Both the position numbers and the translations under genes were made by a program. From Methylocystaceae bacterium (lineage in GTDB: Bacteria > Pseudomonadota > Alphaproteobacteria > Rhodospirillales > Terasakiellaceae), in NCBI GenBank assembly GCA_013373205.1, contig JABXIG010000004.1, positions 186,001-250,000 on the forward strand: DNA of 64,000 nt. The letters are read 5' to 3'. How positions within the stretch are numbered: the first letter of the stretch is position 1; each line of letters opens with the position of its first letter. Positions 44,344 through 52,721 of the stretch are shown in pieces. The notes beneath the pieces are model-generated. The model did not search any database. It saw only the letters and a program-made list of their open reading frames with translations, and was not told the origin of the DNA.

Positions 44344-46574
44344 CAGACTTTGTTGCGGCCCATGGATTTTGCCCGGTAAAGCGCTTTATCGGCACGTTTG
44401 ATAATATCTTCCATCCGTTCATCAGACAGACTGTCATAAACGGCAACACCGATGGACACAGTGATAAAGAAGGTTTCATTATTTTCATTTTGGATGGGCA
44501 GCTCTTCGATGGCAGCGCGCAGCCGTTCTGCCAGAATGAAAGCACCATCGCGATTGGTTTCCGGCAAGAAGACGCAGAATTCTTCCCCCCCTAATCGACC
44601 CATGATATCAATATTGCGCAGGACTTTTTTGCAGGCTTCGGCGAATTTTTTCAGGGTTCTGTCACCGATCGTGTGGCCGTGGTTATCATTGACACTTTTA
44701 AAATGGTCCAGGTCCATCAACAAAACGGATAAGGCATGGCCAGCGCGCTGGCTGCGTTTGATCTCGCGTTCCAGTAACAAGGTGAAATAACGACGATTGT
44801 AGAGTTCGGTCAATACATCCGTATTGGCCATTTTACGAAGTCGGGCCGCCATACGTTTATGTTCGGTGATATCAACATAAGTGGTGATGAAACCAACGGA
44901 TTTCCCATCAATCTTTAATGGTTTTCCTGTCACTTCTAAGGTCCGTCCATTGGGACGCTGACGTTCAAAATGATGGGGTTCAAATTTTAGACTGGCTTGG
45001 AGACGCATTTTAACTTGTTGTTCAGGGTCTCCTGGCCCGTATTCACCGCGTTCTGCATTAAAACGCAGTAAATCTTCATAGCTCATGACAGGTTTAATCA
45101 GGTGTTCGGGAAATTCCAGTAAGGTGAAAAAGGCTTTGTTCCAAAAGATGATATTAAGGTTTTCATCAATTACCGTGACGCCCTGATCCAGATTTTGCAG
45201 CAAAGCTTGAAGATAGGTTGCGTTGCGTTTGGCTTCTTCTTCAGCTTTTTTTCGTTCTGTAATATCGGTATAGGTGGTGACAAAGGCATCCTTTAACCAT
45301 TTGCCGCGAATTTCAAGTATGGTGCCGTCGGGTCTTACCCGTTCAAACACATGGTCATCGCGCATCTTCGCTTTTGCAAGGGTTTCAGCAATTTTTTCTT
45401 CTGGTATGCCGGGTCCATATTCACCACGCCGGGCATTATAATCGACCAGTTGTTTCATGTCCGGCAGGTGATTGAGGAACATTTCTTCGGGAAATTGTAA
45501 AAGTTCCTTAAATCGGTCATTACAAATCAGCATTTGCAGGTTTTCATTAAATAATGTCACGCCGCTTGGAAGGTTTTCAACAATGGTTTGCAGGCGTTCA
45601 TTTTCAATACGTCGTTTGTACAGTAAATAGAAAGAGATCAGCAGAATGATACAGATGACACAGACCATCGTTGCGTTTCGATAGGCATTCGAGCGAATTT
45701 TATCAATGGATCCAAACACCAGAATGGACCATTTGGGATGTGTCATTTCAATGCGGTTAAAGATGTAGTTTGTTTTATGGATTCGAACAGGCACCGCGTT
45801 ATTTAGATTATATGTATTTAAGTTTATTTTTAAAGGTTGAATATCAGGAATAGGATATTGTTTTGTGCGGGCAATAAACAAGCGATCCTTGGTTGATATG
45901 GGGCCAATGGATTTAAGATAAAAGCGCGGATTTGAACTGTAAAAAATGATATTTTTCTCATCGACCAGCGCGAAATCATCCAGAAAGTCATTGGAAAGGG
46001 TTTGTAACAGGTCCATGTCTAACTTAACGACAAGCACACCTAATTGCTCTGTCTCGTTATAGATTGCGCGTGCGACATAATAGCCTAGCTCGTTCGAGGT
46101 AATGCCAATTGCTAAAAAATGTCCTTTGCCGTGCTCAAGCGCATCCGTGAAATAGGGACGAAAGGCGTAATTTTTGTCAATAAAGCTATCTTTTGACAGG
46201 TAGTCGCTGGAACTGATCGTCAGTCCGGTTTTGTCCAGGATAAATATGTTGGACGTTTTGAGTTTTTGATTGGCGTGTTCCAGAAATTGATTGGATCGGG
46301 TGCGCAGATCATTATTATCTGCGTCTAATAGCCTTTGTTGTAAAAGGGGTTGGTTCGACAGCATGTTGGCAATAATGTCGACTTTATCCAGCTCCCCTTT
46401 TAGGTAGTTTTGAAAGAGTTGGGATTTATCTATAAGATGGTCACGTAACTCCTGCGTACCTATTCTAGTATAGGTATTGGCACTCAGCCAGCCAATAAAA
46501 ACAATCAGGCACAGCCCAATGATTAGGCTGAGTATGATTTTTATATTGAGTGATCGTCTGTTTTTGCCAGCCAT
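44340..46574 (-). CDS. Membrane diguanylate cyclase with extracytoplasmic sensor and two PAS domains
   Basis: A 744-residue signalling enzyme that makes cyclic di-GMP. TM1 is at about residues 10-30 and TM2 near 298-318, and between them lies a dCache-like periplasmic sensor. Two similar PAS domains follow (each with NARRGEYGPG or NAERGEYGPG), then a GGDEF domain with active GGEEF near residue 660. RNID five residues before it is an intact inhibitory site, so product feedback is expected. There is no EAL domain. The sensed ligand is unknown. Confidence 0.95.
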   Translation of the reverse strand: MAGKNRRSLNIKIILSLIIGLCLIVFIGWLSANTYTRIGTQELRDHLIDKSQLFQNYLKGELDKVDIIANMLSNQPLLQQRLLDADNNDLRTRSNQFLEHANQKLKTSNIFILDKTGLTISSSDYLSKDSFIDKNYAFRPYFTDALEHGKGHFLAIGITSNELGYYVARAIYNETEQLGVLVVKLDMDLLQTLSNDFLDDFALVDEKNIIFYSSNPRFYLKSIGPISTKDRLFIARTKQYPIPDIQPLKINLNTYNLNNAVPVRIHKTNYIFNRIEMTHPKWSILVFGSIDKIRSNAYRNATMVCVICIILLISFYLLYKRRIENERLQTIVENLPSGVTLFNENLQMLICNDRFKELLQFPEEMFLNHLPDMKQLVDYNARRGEYGPGIPEEKIAETLAKAKMRDDHVFERVRPDGTILEIRGKWLKDAFVTTYTDITERKKAEEEAKRNATYLQALLQNLDQGVTVIDENLNIIFWNKAFFTLLEFPEHLIKPVMSYEDLLRFNAERGEYGPGDPEQQVKMRLQASLKFEPHHFERQRPNGRTLEVTGKPLKIDGKSVGFITTYVDITEHKRMAARLRKMANTDVLTELYNRRYFTLLLEREIKRSQRAGHALSVLLMDLDHFKSVNDNHGHTIGDRTLKKFAEACKKVLRNIDIMGRLGGEEFCVFLPETNRDGAFILAERLRAAIEELPIQNENNETFFITVSIGVAVYDSLSDERMEDIIKRADKALYRAKSMGRNKVC

Positions 46575-46605
46575 TTTCCCTCAAATTCCTACTTTGTTAT
46601 CTATT

Positions 46606-46633
46606 ATGATACGCTTTCAATAAATTGAAACAA
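46606..46633 (-). promoter_or_regulatory. Candidate promoter for the diguanylate cyclase
   Basis: Read on the minus strand: TTGTTT (46628-46633), 16 bases, then TATCAT (46606-46611), about 30 bases before the cyclase start codon. Confidence 0.45.
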
Positions 46634-46654
46634 CACAAAAAATGGCAATTCTAC

Positions 46655-46682
46655 TTGTTGTCTGAAGCAATCTCCCTATACT
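46655..46682 (+). promoter_or_regulatory. Candidate promoter for adenosine kinase
   Basis: TTGTTG (46655-46660), a 16-base spacer and TATACT (46677-46682), 32 bases upstream of the chosen ATG. Confidence 0.5.
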
Positions 46683-46714
46683 GCGCCAAACTATTCTTTA
46701 TGGGAGTGCTAGAA

Positions 46715-47710
46715 ATGTCGGATGTGGATTTTGACGTAATTGGAATTGGCAATGCGATTGTTGATGTATTGAGCCATTCTGGAGATGCTTTTTTGCAGGA
46801 TCATGGGCTGACCAAAGGGTCTATGGCCTTGATCGATGCAACACAGGCCGACAAACTGTATGAACAGATGGGGCCCGGGGTGGAATGTTCTGGTGGGTCT
46901 GCGGCCAACACCATTGCGTGTTTGGCAAATTTGGGGGCAAAATCTGCTTTTATCGGTAAGGTGAAAGATGATGGTCTCGGCAAAATCTTCGCCCATGATA
47001 TCAAGGCTGTCGGTGTTGATTTTTCTTCTAAACTGGCAACAGATGGGCCGAGCACCGCACGGTGTTTGATCTTGGTAACCGATGATGCACAGCGCACCAT
47101 GAATACGTTCTTGGGTGCTTGTGTAAATTTAACGCCGGATGATATCGACCCTGATTATATCGCACGTGGGGCGGTTACCTATCTGGAAGGGTATCTGTGG
47201 GACCCGGATCATGCCAAAGAAGCTTTCTTGAAAGCATCCATGGCAGCCCATAAGGCAGAACGCCAAGTGGCGTTGAGCCTATCCGATGCTTTTTGCGTTG
47301 ATCGTCACCGCCAGTCTTTTCAGGATCTGGTTGAACATCATGTGGACATTCTGTTTGCTAATGAAGACGAGATTAAGTCGTTGTATGAAGTTGATAGTTT
47401 TGATGCAGCTTTGCAGTGTGTGCGTGATAAATGCGCGGTTGCAGCCTTAACACGCGGTGAAAAAGGCTCTGTTGTCATCGCGGGTAATGAAATCCATGTG
47501 GTGGATTGTGAAACCGTGGACCATGTGGTGGATACTACAGGCGCGGGTGATGCCTATGCAGCAGGTTTCCTGTTTGGCTACACGAAAAATTTCGATATGG
47601 GGACCTGTGCACAGATGGGGTCCATTTGTTCAGCTGAAATTATCAGCCATTATGGCGCACGTCCCGAAGCGGATTTGGCTGATCTGGTTGGTAAAGCCTT
47701 GGAAAAATAA
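46715..47710 (+). CDS. PfkB family carbohydrate kinase, adenosine kinase-like
   Basis: A 331-residue ribokinase-fold enzyme. VIGIGNAIVDVLSH opens the fold, CSGGSAANTIACLANLGA binds substrate, and DTTGAGDAYAAGF is the PfkB signature with the catalytic Asp. Alphaproteobacterial proteins of this type are annotated as adenosine kinases of purine salvage. I chose ATG 46715, which has GGGAG eight bases upstream; 30 extra codons upstream are open but overlap the promoter. Confidence 0.92.
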   Translation: MSDVDFDVIGIGNAIVDVLSHSGDAFLQDHGLTKGSMALIDATQADKLYEQMGPGVECSGGSAANTIACLANLGAKSAFIGKVKDDGLGKIFAHDIKAVGVDFSSKLATDGPSTARCLILVTDDAQRTMNTFLGACVNLTPDDIDPDYIARGAVTYLEGYLWDPDHAKEAFLKASMAAHKAERQVALSLSDAFCVDRHRQSFQDLVEHHVDILFANEDEIKSLYEVDSFDAALQCVRDKCAVAALTRGEKGSVVIAGNEIHVVDCETVDHVVDTTGAGDAYAAGFLFGYTKNFDMGTCAQMGSICSAEIISHYGARPEADLADLVGKALEK

Positions 47711-47713
47711 AAG

Positions 47714-47755
47714 AAATCAGCCCCTGCCGATGGGAATGGGCTTAGGGGCTGATTT
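47714..47755 (+). terminator. Intrinsic terminator after adenosine kinase
   Basis: 12-bp arms AAATCAGCCCCT and AGGGGCTGATTT flank an 18-base loop and are followed by TAGTTTTT. It lies four bases after the stop codon. Confidence 0.8.
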
Positions 47756-47761
47756 TAGTTT

Positions 47762-48043
47762 TTAGGCATACAGGGACTTCCAGTTCTTCTCTCGCCCAAA
47801 AAGTCCAAGCACGTAACAAATTGGTTCGCCAATTGTGCGGATTAGTTTTCCCAGCAGATTACCTGTATCACGTTCACCCATCAAATAGGCAATTTCTTCG
47901 GCCCGCCATGTGGCCAATGGCTGGATCAATTGGGTCAGCCATTTTTTCTGGCGCATCTGCTCCACCAGCGGAATGGCCCAAAGGTGATAGCCGCGGATGG
48001 TGGTTTGGGATAAACAGCGCAGGTTTATCTGCGTGGACTGTCT
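47762..48043 (-). pseudogene. C-terminal fragment of an unidentified protein
   Basis: The minus-strand frame is open from a stop at 48044-48046 to a stop at 47762. The coherent part reads TIRGYHLWAIPLVEQM then TWRAEEIAYLMGERDTGNLL and GEPICYVLGLFGREKNW. It looks like real protein sequence that begins abruptly without a ribosome binding site or proper start; a GTG at 47965 is possible but sits mid-domain. I interpret it as the 3' end of a longer gene whose 5' part was lost. The family is not recognised. Confidence 0.5.
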
Positions 48044-48079
48044 TTAAAAATTGTCTGGATTGCCCATAAATGGTGGTTA

Positions 48080-48440
48080 CAGCAACAGGGCATTTCTTTT
48101 GAACCAGCAAAAAATACGCTCAATTGTTATTTGAAATAACAGGTCATACCTATCGCTTGCCAACGTCAGCAGAATGGGAATATCCAGCCCAGGCGGGCAC
48201 GAAGCCTCTTTATTGGTGGGGGACAGAGTCAAGCGATGACAAAGCGGTTACGGCTTATGATCTGTCTTTCAAGTTCTTGTTCTGGCGTTTGAAAAAAGAA
48301 CGCTATCCCTATTTAAGAATTGTTGCAACCCGCGATCCAAATCCTTTTGGCTATAGGATATGCTCGCTAACCTGTCGGAATGGACGCAGGATTGAGATTA
48401 TGAGTCTTATGAGGGTGCACCAACGAATGGTCAGCGTGGC
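48080..48440 (+). pseudogene. Decayed formylglycine-generating enzyme-type (SUMF1/FGE-sulfatase) gene fragment
   Basis: ISFEPAK (48092-48112) shifts frame into KYAQLLFEITGHTYRLPTSAEWEY (from about 48112), then AGTKPLYWWG and NPFG (48340-48351). A further shift leads to DMLANLSEWTQD (48357-48392), followed by a TGA where the family has Cys, then DYESYEGAPTNGQRG. These are the ordered C-terminal motifs of the FGE-sulfatase domain, broken by at least two frameshifts and one stop. The 5' part is missing. Function is lost. Confidence 0.78.
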
Positions 48441-48454
48441 TTGCTGTTTTTGCC

Positions 48455-49567
48455 TTAAGGTAGGTTAAGTTCTTTTTTTAAAATATCAGCTGCCACTTTA
48501 TGTCCAAACTCGCTCCAATGCCCATCACAGGGTAAAAAGAGGCTGAAGGTATCCTCTACGGATTTTTGCATGTAAGGGGCGAGGTCTACGTAACCGAGAT
48601 CATTTTTGATAGCAAAAGTCGTAAATTGGGTGACCATATCGCTTTTTTCAGTGGATAAACGTTTTAAATCTGACAAACGCGGTATAGTAAAGAAAGAAAC
48701 TTTTCGGCCTTCAGCCTGTTTTTGAATTTCCTTTATAAAAAATTTAGTCGCATCAATTTGTTCTTGTGTTGCATCAAAATAGCCTGAATAAGTGCCGGCT
48801 TTTAAGGTCGCCCCGCGTGAAATATAGCGTAGTTCCCGATAGACACCATATGACCACAACAAGCGTTGGAGCTTTGATTTTAATTGTGATTCTTTAATCA
48901 CTGTTTTTGTATAGCTTGCAAAAGTGACTTCATTTTGTGGTTTTGTTGCGGGATAAAATAATTCAAATCCGGTTTCAGATTTCTTCCAATAGGGTCGATA
49001 GCGCAGTTGGTAGCCTTTTTTATCATGTTGTTGCCAAACGGCTGGGTCATTATCTGTAAAATCATTATCAGGTAAGACCGCAATTAAGACTTGATCATGA
49101 CTAAACTGTTTCGCCAATTCTTTGTAGAGAACAGCATATTGTGCAGGTCCAAAATCGCCTGAAGCACCAAAATTAAGGTACTCTACGTTACTGTGTTTTT
49201 CTAACAAATCCGTGAAACGTTTGTCGGCACTGACACCGTACCCTTCAACAAAAGAGTCTCCTAAAACGATAACTCGATCATTTTCAGCGTTTTTAACGCG
49301 TTCTTTGTCGCGTGCACCATAACTGTTGGCGATTAGATCGACGCCAAAACAACGGCGTTCCTTATGGGCTCGTCCATTAATTTTATGCCATGCGCCCCAG
49401 TTATTATATTCTGTCATCCATTGGGATTCTGAATCATGGGCTTTTGACATGTAAGATGGCTGGTACGTTGAAATGGATAATCCGAGTTTAAAATATAGAA
49501 AGGAGGCCGCTTCCAGAACCACAAATAAAATAATTATGTTAATGAGCAGTATTTTTATAAATTTCAT
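48455..49567 (-). CDS. SGNH/GDSL hydrolase-like protein with N-terminal anchor
   Basis: A 370-residue protein. A hydrophobic segment at residues 5-25 is a membrane anchor or signal. VLGDSFVEGYGV near residue 100 is block I with the nucleophile serine, ASGDFGP follows, and DGHWSEFGH near residue 350 supplies the catalytic Asp and His. It resembles SGNH proteins that esterify or de-esterify surface glycans. It lies beside a methyltransferase and an OafA-type acyltransferase. Confidence 0.85.
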   Translation of the reverse strand: MKFIKILLINIIILFVVLEAASFLYFKLGLSISTYQPSYMSKAHDSESQWMTEYNNWGAWHKINGRAHKERRCFGVDLIANSYGARDKERVKNAENDRVIVLGDSFVEGYGVSADKRFTDLLEKHSNVEYLNFGASGDFGPAQYAVLYKELAKQFSHDQVLIAVLPDNDFTDNDPAVWQQHDKKGYQLRYRPYWKKSETGFELFYPATKPQNEVTFASYTKTVIKESQLKSKLQRLLWSYGVYRELRYISRGATLKAGTYSGYFDATQEQIDATKFFIKEIQKQAEGRKVSFFTIPRLSDLKRLSTEKSDMVTQFTTFAIKNDLGYVDLAPYMQKSVEDTFSLFLPCDGHWSEFGHKVAADILKKELNLP

Positions 49568-49626
49568 GTTCCAAACTCTGCTTTATATAAAGCCGGATGA
49601 TTTCATTTTATGGGTATAAGGGACGC

Positions 49627-50343
49627 TTAATAGAAGATATCTGCACAGTCTTCTTTTTTAAACATGCAGGTCGGCCCTATTTTGGAAATCATTATATAAC
49701 CATTGTCCTTCAGATGGTTATATGTCCATGAATGTGGCATATCATCAATGTTGGTAATATGAATTTCACACGCGATTAATTTAGGTGCAATGGCTTTTAG
49801 GTCGAATCCTTTAAAAACCGCATCTTCAAACCCTTCCACATCCACATTCAGGAAATCAATGGCGGTGATACCTGCTTCTTCAAGAATGGAGTTTAACGTT
49901 CTCGTTTTCATCTGGCTTGTTTTGTAGGGTTTTCCCATTTTCTGGGCCCAGTCATCAGCGGCATCTTTATCAAGGGTATTTAAAACATTGCCCGCATCAA
50001 AACTATAACAGGTTACTTCTTGTTCTTGATCTGCGATCGGACAGCAAAATGATTTATCTTTGGGGCGGTATTTTTGACAAAGGCTGATATTTTTTTGGTC
50101 AAAGTCGACATTTACACCTGTCCAGCCTCTTTTATACAGCCGATGTGTGATGGAACCGCGCAAAGGGTGATTGCAGCCAATATCCACGTAGGTCCCTTTA
50201 TTAATGGTCGCTGTGGCTTTATCTACCCAAAAATCCTCGGCCCAAAATGAGTATGCTTTATGGAAAGGAGGGTATCTCAAGTTGCGATAAATGTCATAAA
50301 AGTAGGTGTTTTTAATGAATTTATTTTTAAAATTTTTGAACAT
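49627..50343 (-). CDS. FkbM family methyltransferase
   Basis: A 238-residue SAM-dependent methyltransferase. GTYVDIGCNHPLRGS is the SAM-binding motif I, and FLNVDVEGFEDAVFKGFD is the FkbM hallmark. Such enzymes often O-methylate sugars of surface glycans or lipids. I chose ATG 50343, which has an AGG eight bases upstream, over the open frame to 50418. It follows the acyltransferase divergently. Confidence 0.87.
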   Translation of the reverse strand: MFKNFKNKFIKNTYFYDIYRNLRYPPFHKAYSFWAEDFWVDKATATINKGTYVDIGCNHPLRGSITHRLYKRGWTGVNVDFDQKNISLCQKYRPKDKSFCCPIADQEQEVTCYSFDAGNVLNTLDKDAADDWAQKMGKPYKTSQMKTRTLNSILEEAGITAIDFLNVDVEGFEDAVFKGFDLKAIAPKLIACEIHITNIDDMPHSWTYNHLKDNGYIMISKIGPTCMFKKEDCADIFY

Positions 50344-50570
50344 TGTGAAAGCCTGCCAATCAAAGGTGTAAGGTTTTATAATCTCATTTTTACATGATAG
50401 CAACTGGGCCACTTGCATTCATGAGAGTATGAACAGGATTGATCGTATGAGTTCAGACTAAAAATCATTTCTATTGTTAAGGTCTAATCGGGGTTCATAT
50501 AAATTTCTTGCTGAAAATTGCCAATTCAATTATTTATGGCGACTTATGATAAGAATGAAATGGTCTTGCA

Positions 50571-52568
50571 ATGAACGCGGTAAAGTATCGTTCGGATATT
50601 GATGGCTTACGTGCCGTTGCCATTTTACCCGTTGTTTTATACCATGTTGGTTTTGCTGGGTTTTCTGGTGGGTTTGTTGGTGTTGATGTCTTCTTCGTAA
50701 TATCTGGTTTTTTGATTACGAAATTAATTTCTGCAGAAATTGATCAAGATAAATTCAGCATCAAGATGTTTTATGAGCGTCGTGCACGACGCATTTTGCC
50801 TGCTCTTTTCTTTGTCTGCCTTATCTCATCAGTTTTGGCGTTTTGGTTGTTTTTGCCACCGGATTTAAACGATTATGGGCAGTCACTTATTGCCACCCTT
50901 GGTTTTGTGTCAAACATCCATTTTTATGGGGATACAGGGTATTTTGATGGTCCGGCTGAATTTAAACCTTTACTGCACACTTGGTCTTTAGCCGTTGAAG
51001 AACAGTTTTATATATTTTTCCCTCTTATCTTGATTGTGATTTCAAAATATGCGGCATCTTTTCGTAAGCAAATTGTTGTCGGACTATTAGTATTATCGTT
51101 TGGGTTCAGTATTTTGGGGGTTCTTTATTTCCCCAAGATGACTTTTTATTTTCTGCATACGCGAGCTTGGGAACTGTTAATTGGGTCTATCCTTGCGCTT
51201 GAAATTTTACCAAACGTGCGATCCCAACCCTTCAAGCAGGTGATTTCTTTATTTGGATTGGCGGCTATTGTCATAGGTGTCGTTTATTTTGATCACACAA
51301 CACCTTTTCCCGGCAGTGCGGCTTTACTGCCTTGTGTTGGAACGGCTTTGATTATTTGGGGCAACAGTAAGAACTTAACGGTTGTTGGCCGTTTTCTGAG
51401 TCTTTCGCCTGTCGTATTTATAGGGCTTATTTCTTATTCACTTTATTTGTGGCACTGGCCTTTTATTGTTTTTGCAAAATATTATGTTGATAGGCCTTTG
51501 CAATTTAGTGAAATGGTTCTGGTTGTTCTGGGGAGCGTTTGTGCCTCCATTCTGTCATGGCGTTTGATTGAACAGCCGGTTCGCAAAAGAAAGGTCTTTG
51601 GGTCGCGTCGTCACTTAAGCATTGGATTAGGCCTTTCTTTTTCCGCTTTGCTTGCTATTGCGTTGTTAGGTGATTTAACAGATGGTCTGCCGGAGCGATT
51701 ACCGCAGCAAGCAAAAATTTACATAGAAGGAGCGAACGATTTTAATCCTGATCTGGATAAATGTGATCGTATGGACCCGGAAAAATTATTGCGCTATGAG
51801 CTGTGTGAAATGGGTGCCAAAAACAAAGAAACACCGGATTTCATCGTTTGGGGGGATAGCCATGGCGATGCCATCATGCCCGGCATGAAAGTGATGGCCG
51901 AAAAAATGAACCTTTACGGGTGGCATGCGAGCTTCAGTGATTGCCCACCATTGATCGGAGTTTATCGTCCAAGCCGCCCTAAAGATTATAAATGTGTTCC
52001 TTTTAATCAGGGTATGTTTAAAGTTATTCAGGAAAAAGGTATTAAAAATGTCGTTTTGGCTGCGCGCTGGTCGGCTTACGCAATCGGTCCTGAAAAACAA
52101 GGGCTGGATAAAGGGTTGGACATGTTTATAGGTCTGACAACCGGGCCGGATCATTCTGTGGAGATGGAACAGAGCAAACAAGCCTTTAAAGAGGGGTTCA
52201 TAAAAACAGTTGATGAACTGAAACGCATGGGGGTGCATGTCTGGGTCGTGGAACAAGCCCCTGTTTATCAAAAACTGATCCCTCAAGCTCTTGCAAAGGC
52301 TGTTATTGCCCAGCGTGATCTTGAAGAAATTGAGAGGCCCTATCAAGACTATCTGGATCGAGAAACTTTTGTAAAAAGCGTATTCTCTCTTAAAAAGGAT
52401 GAGATTAGTTTGCTTAGTCTTGCGGATAAATTATGTCCGGATCGGCAAACCTGTATGGTCACTGCAGAGGGCAGGTCGCTTTATCGTGATGACGATCATC
52501 TTTCGGCTTTTGGGGCGCGCTGGGTTTCTGATCTGTTTCTCCCGATTGCTCAAGGTATGCATAATTAG
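50571..52568 (+). CDS. OafA/YrhL-type acyltransferase with C-terminal SGNH domain
   Basis: A 665-residue inner-membrane protein. The Acyltransferase-3 domain starts YRSDIDGLRAVAILPVVLYHV and has about ten membrane helices, with RRARRILPALFF and LHTWSLAVEEQFY as conserved motifs. Residues 400-665 form an SGNH domain with VWGDSHGDA and DDDHLSAFGARW. The fused type acetylates surface polysaccharide: the membrane part moves acetyl groups and the SGNH part transfers them. The target glycan is unknown. Confidence 0.93.
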   Translation: MNAVKYRSDIDGLRAVAILPVVLYHVGFAGFSGGFVGVDVFFVISGFLITKLISAEIDQDKFSIKMFYERRARRILPALFFVCLISSVLAFWLFLPPDLNDYGQSLIATLGFVSNIHFYGDTGYFDGPAEFKPLLHTWSLAVEEQFYIFFPLILIVISKYAASFRKQIVVGLLVLSFGFSILGVLYFPKMTFYFLHTRAWELLIGSILALEILPNVRSQPFKQVISLFGLAAIVIGVVYFDHTTPFPGSAALLPCVGTALIIWGNSKNLTVVGRFLSLSPVVFIGLISYSLYLWHWPFIVFAKYYVDRPLQFSEMVLVVLGSVCASILSWRLIEQPVRKRKVFGSRRHLSIGLGLSFSALLAIALLGDLTDGLPERLPQQAKIYIEGANDFNPDLDKCDRMDPEKLLRYELCEMGAKNKETPDFIVWGDSHGDAIMPGMKVMAEKMNLYGWHASFSDCPPLIGVYRPSRPKDYKCVPFNQGMFKVIQEKGIKNVVLAARWSAYAIGPEKQGLDKGLDMFIGLTTGPDHSVEMEQSKQAFKEGFIKTVDELKRMGVHVWVVEQAPVYQKLIPQALAKAVIAQRDLEEIERPYQDYLDRETFVKSVFSLKKDEISLLSLADKLCPDRQTCMVTAEGRSLYRDDDHLSAFGARWVSDLFLPIAQGMHN

Positions 52569-52655
52569 AATTTGTTTTTTATGATTGTCATGAAAAATTC
52601 TGCGTATACCAATGAATTTACACCTAAGTTCACCTTATATTCTAAATATCAAGGC

Positions 52656-52683
52656 TTGCTGTTTTTCAGGATAGGCGTATAGT
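52656..52683 (+). promoter_or_regulatory. Candidate promoter for typA
   Basis: TTGCTG (52656-52661), a 16-base spacer and TATAGT (52678-52683), 38 bases upstream of the chosen typA start. Confidence 0.5.
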
Positions 52684-52721
52684 CCGCGCAAATTTTATTT
52701 CCCTTGTTCAGGATGACAGAC

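Noticed and set aside
47821-48110. Overlapping frames on both strands in the pseudogene patch
   Set aside because: They do not give coherent protein; only the minus-strand fragment and the FGE fragment do.
51786-52346. 186-codon antisense frame opposite the OafA-type gene
   Set aside because: Covers the SGNH domain, which is clearly coding on the plus strand.
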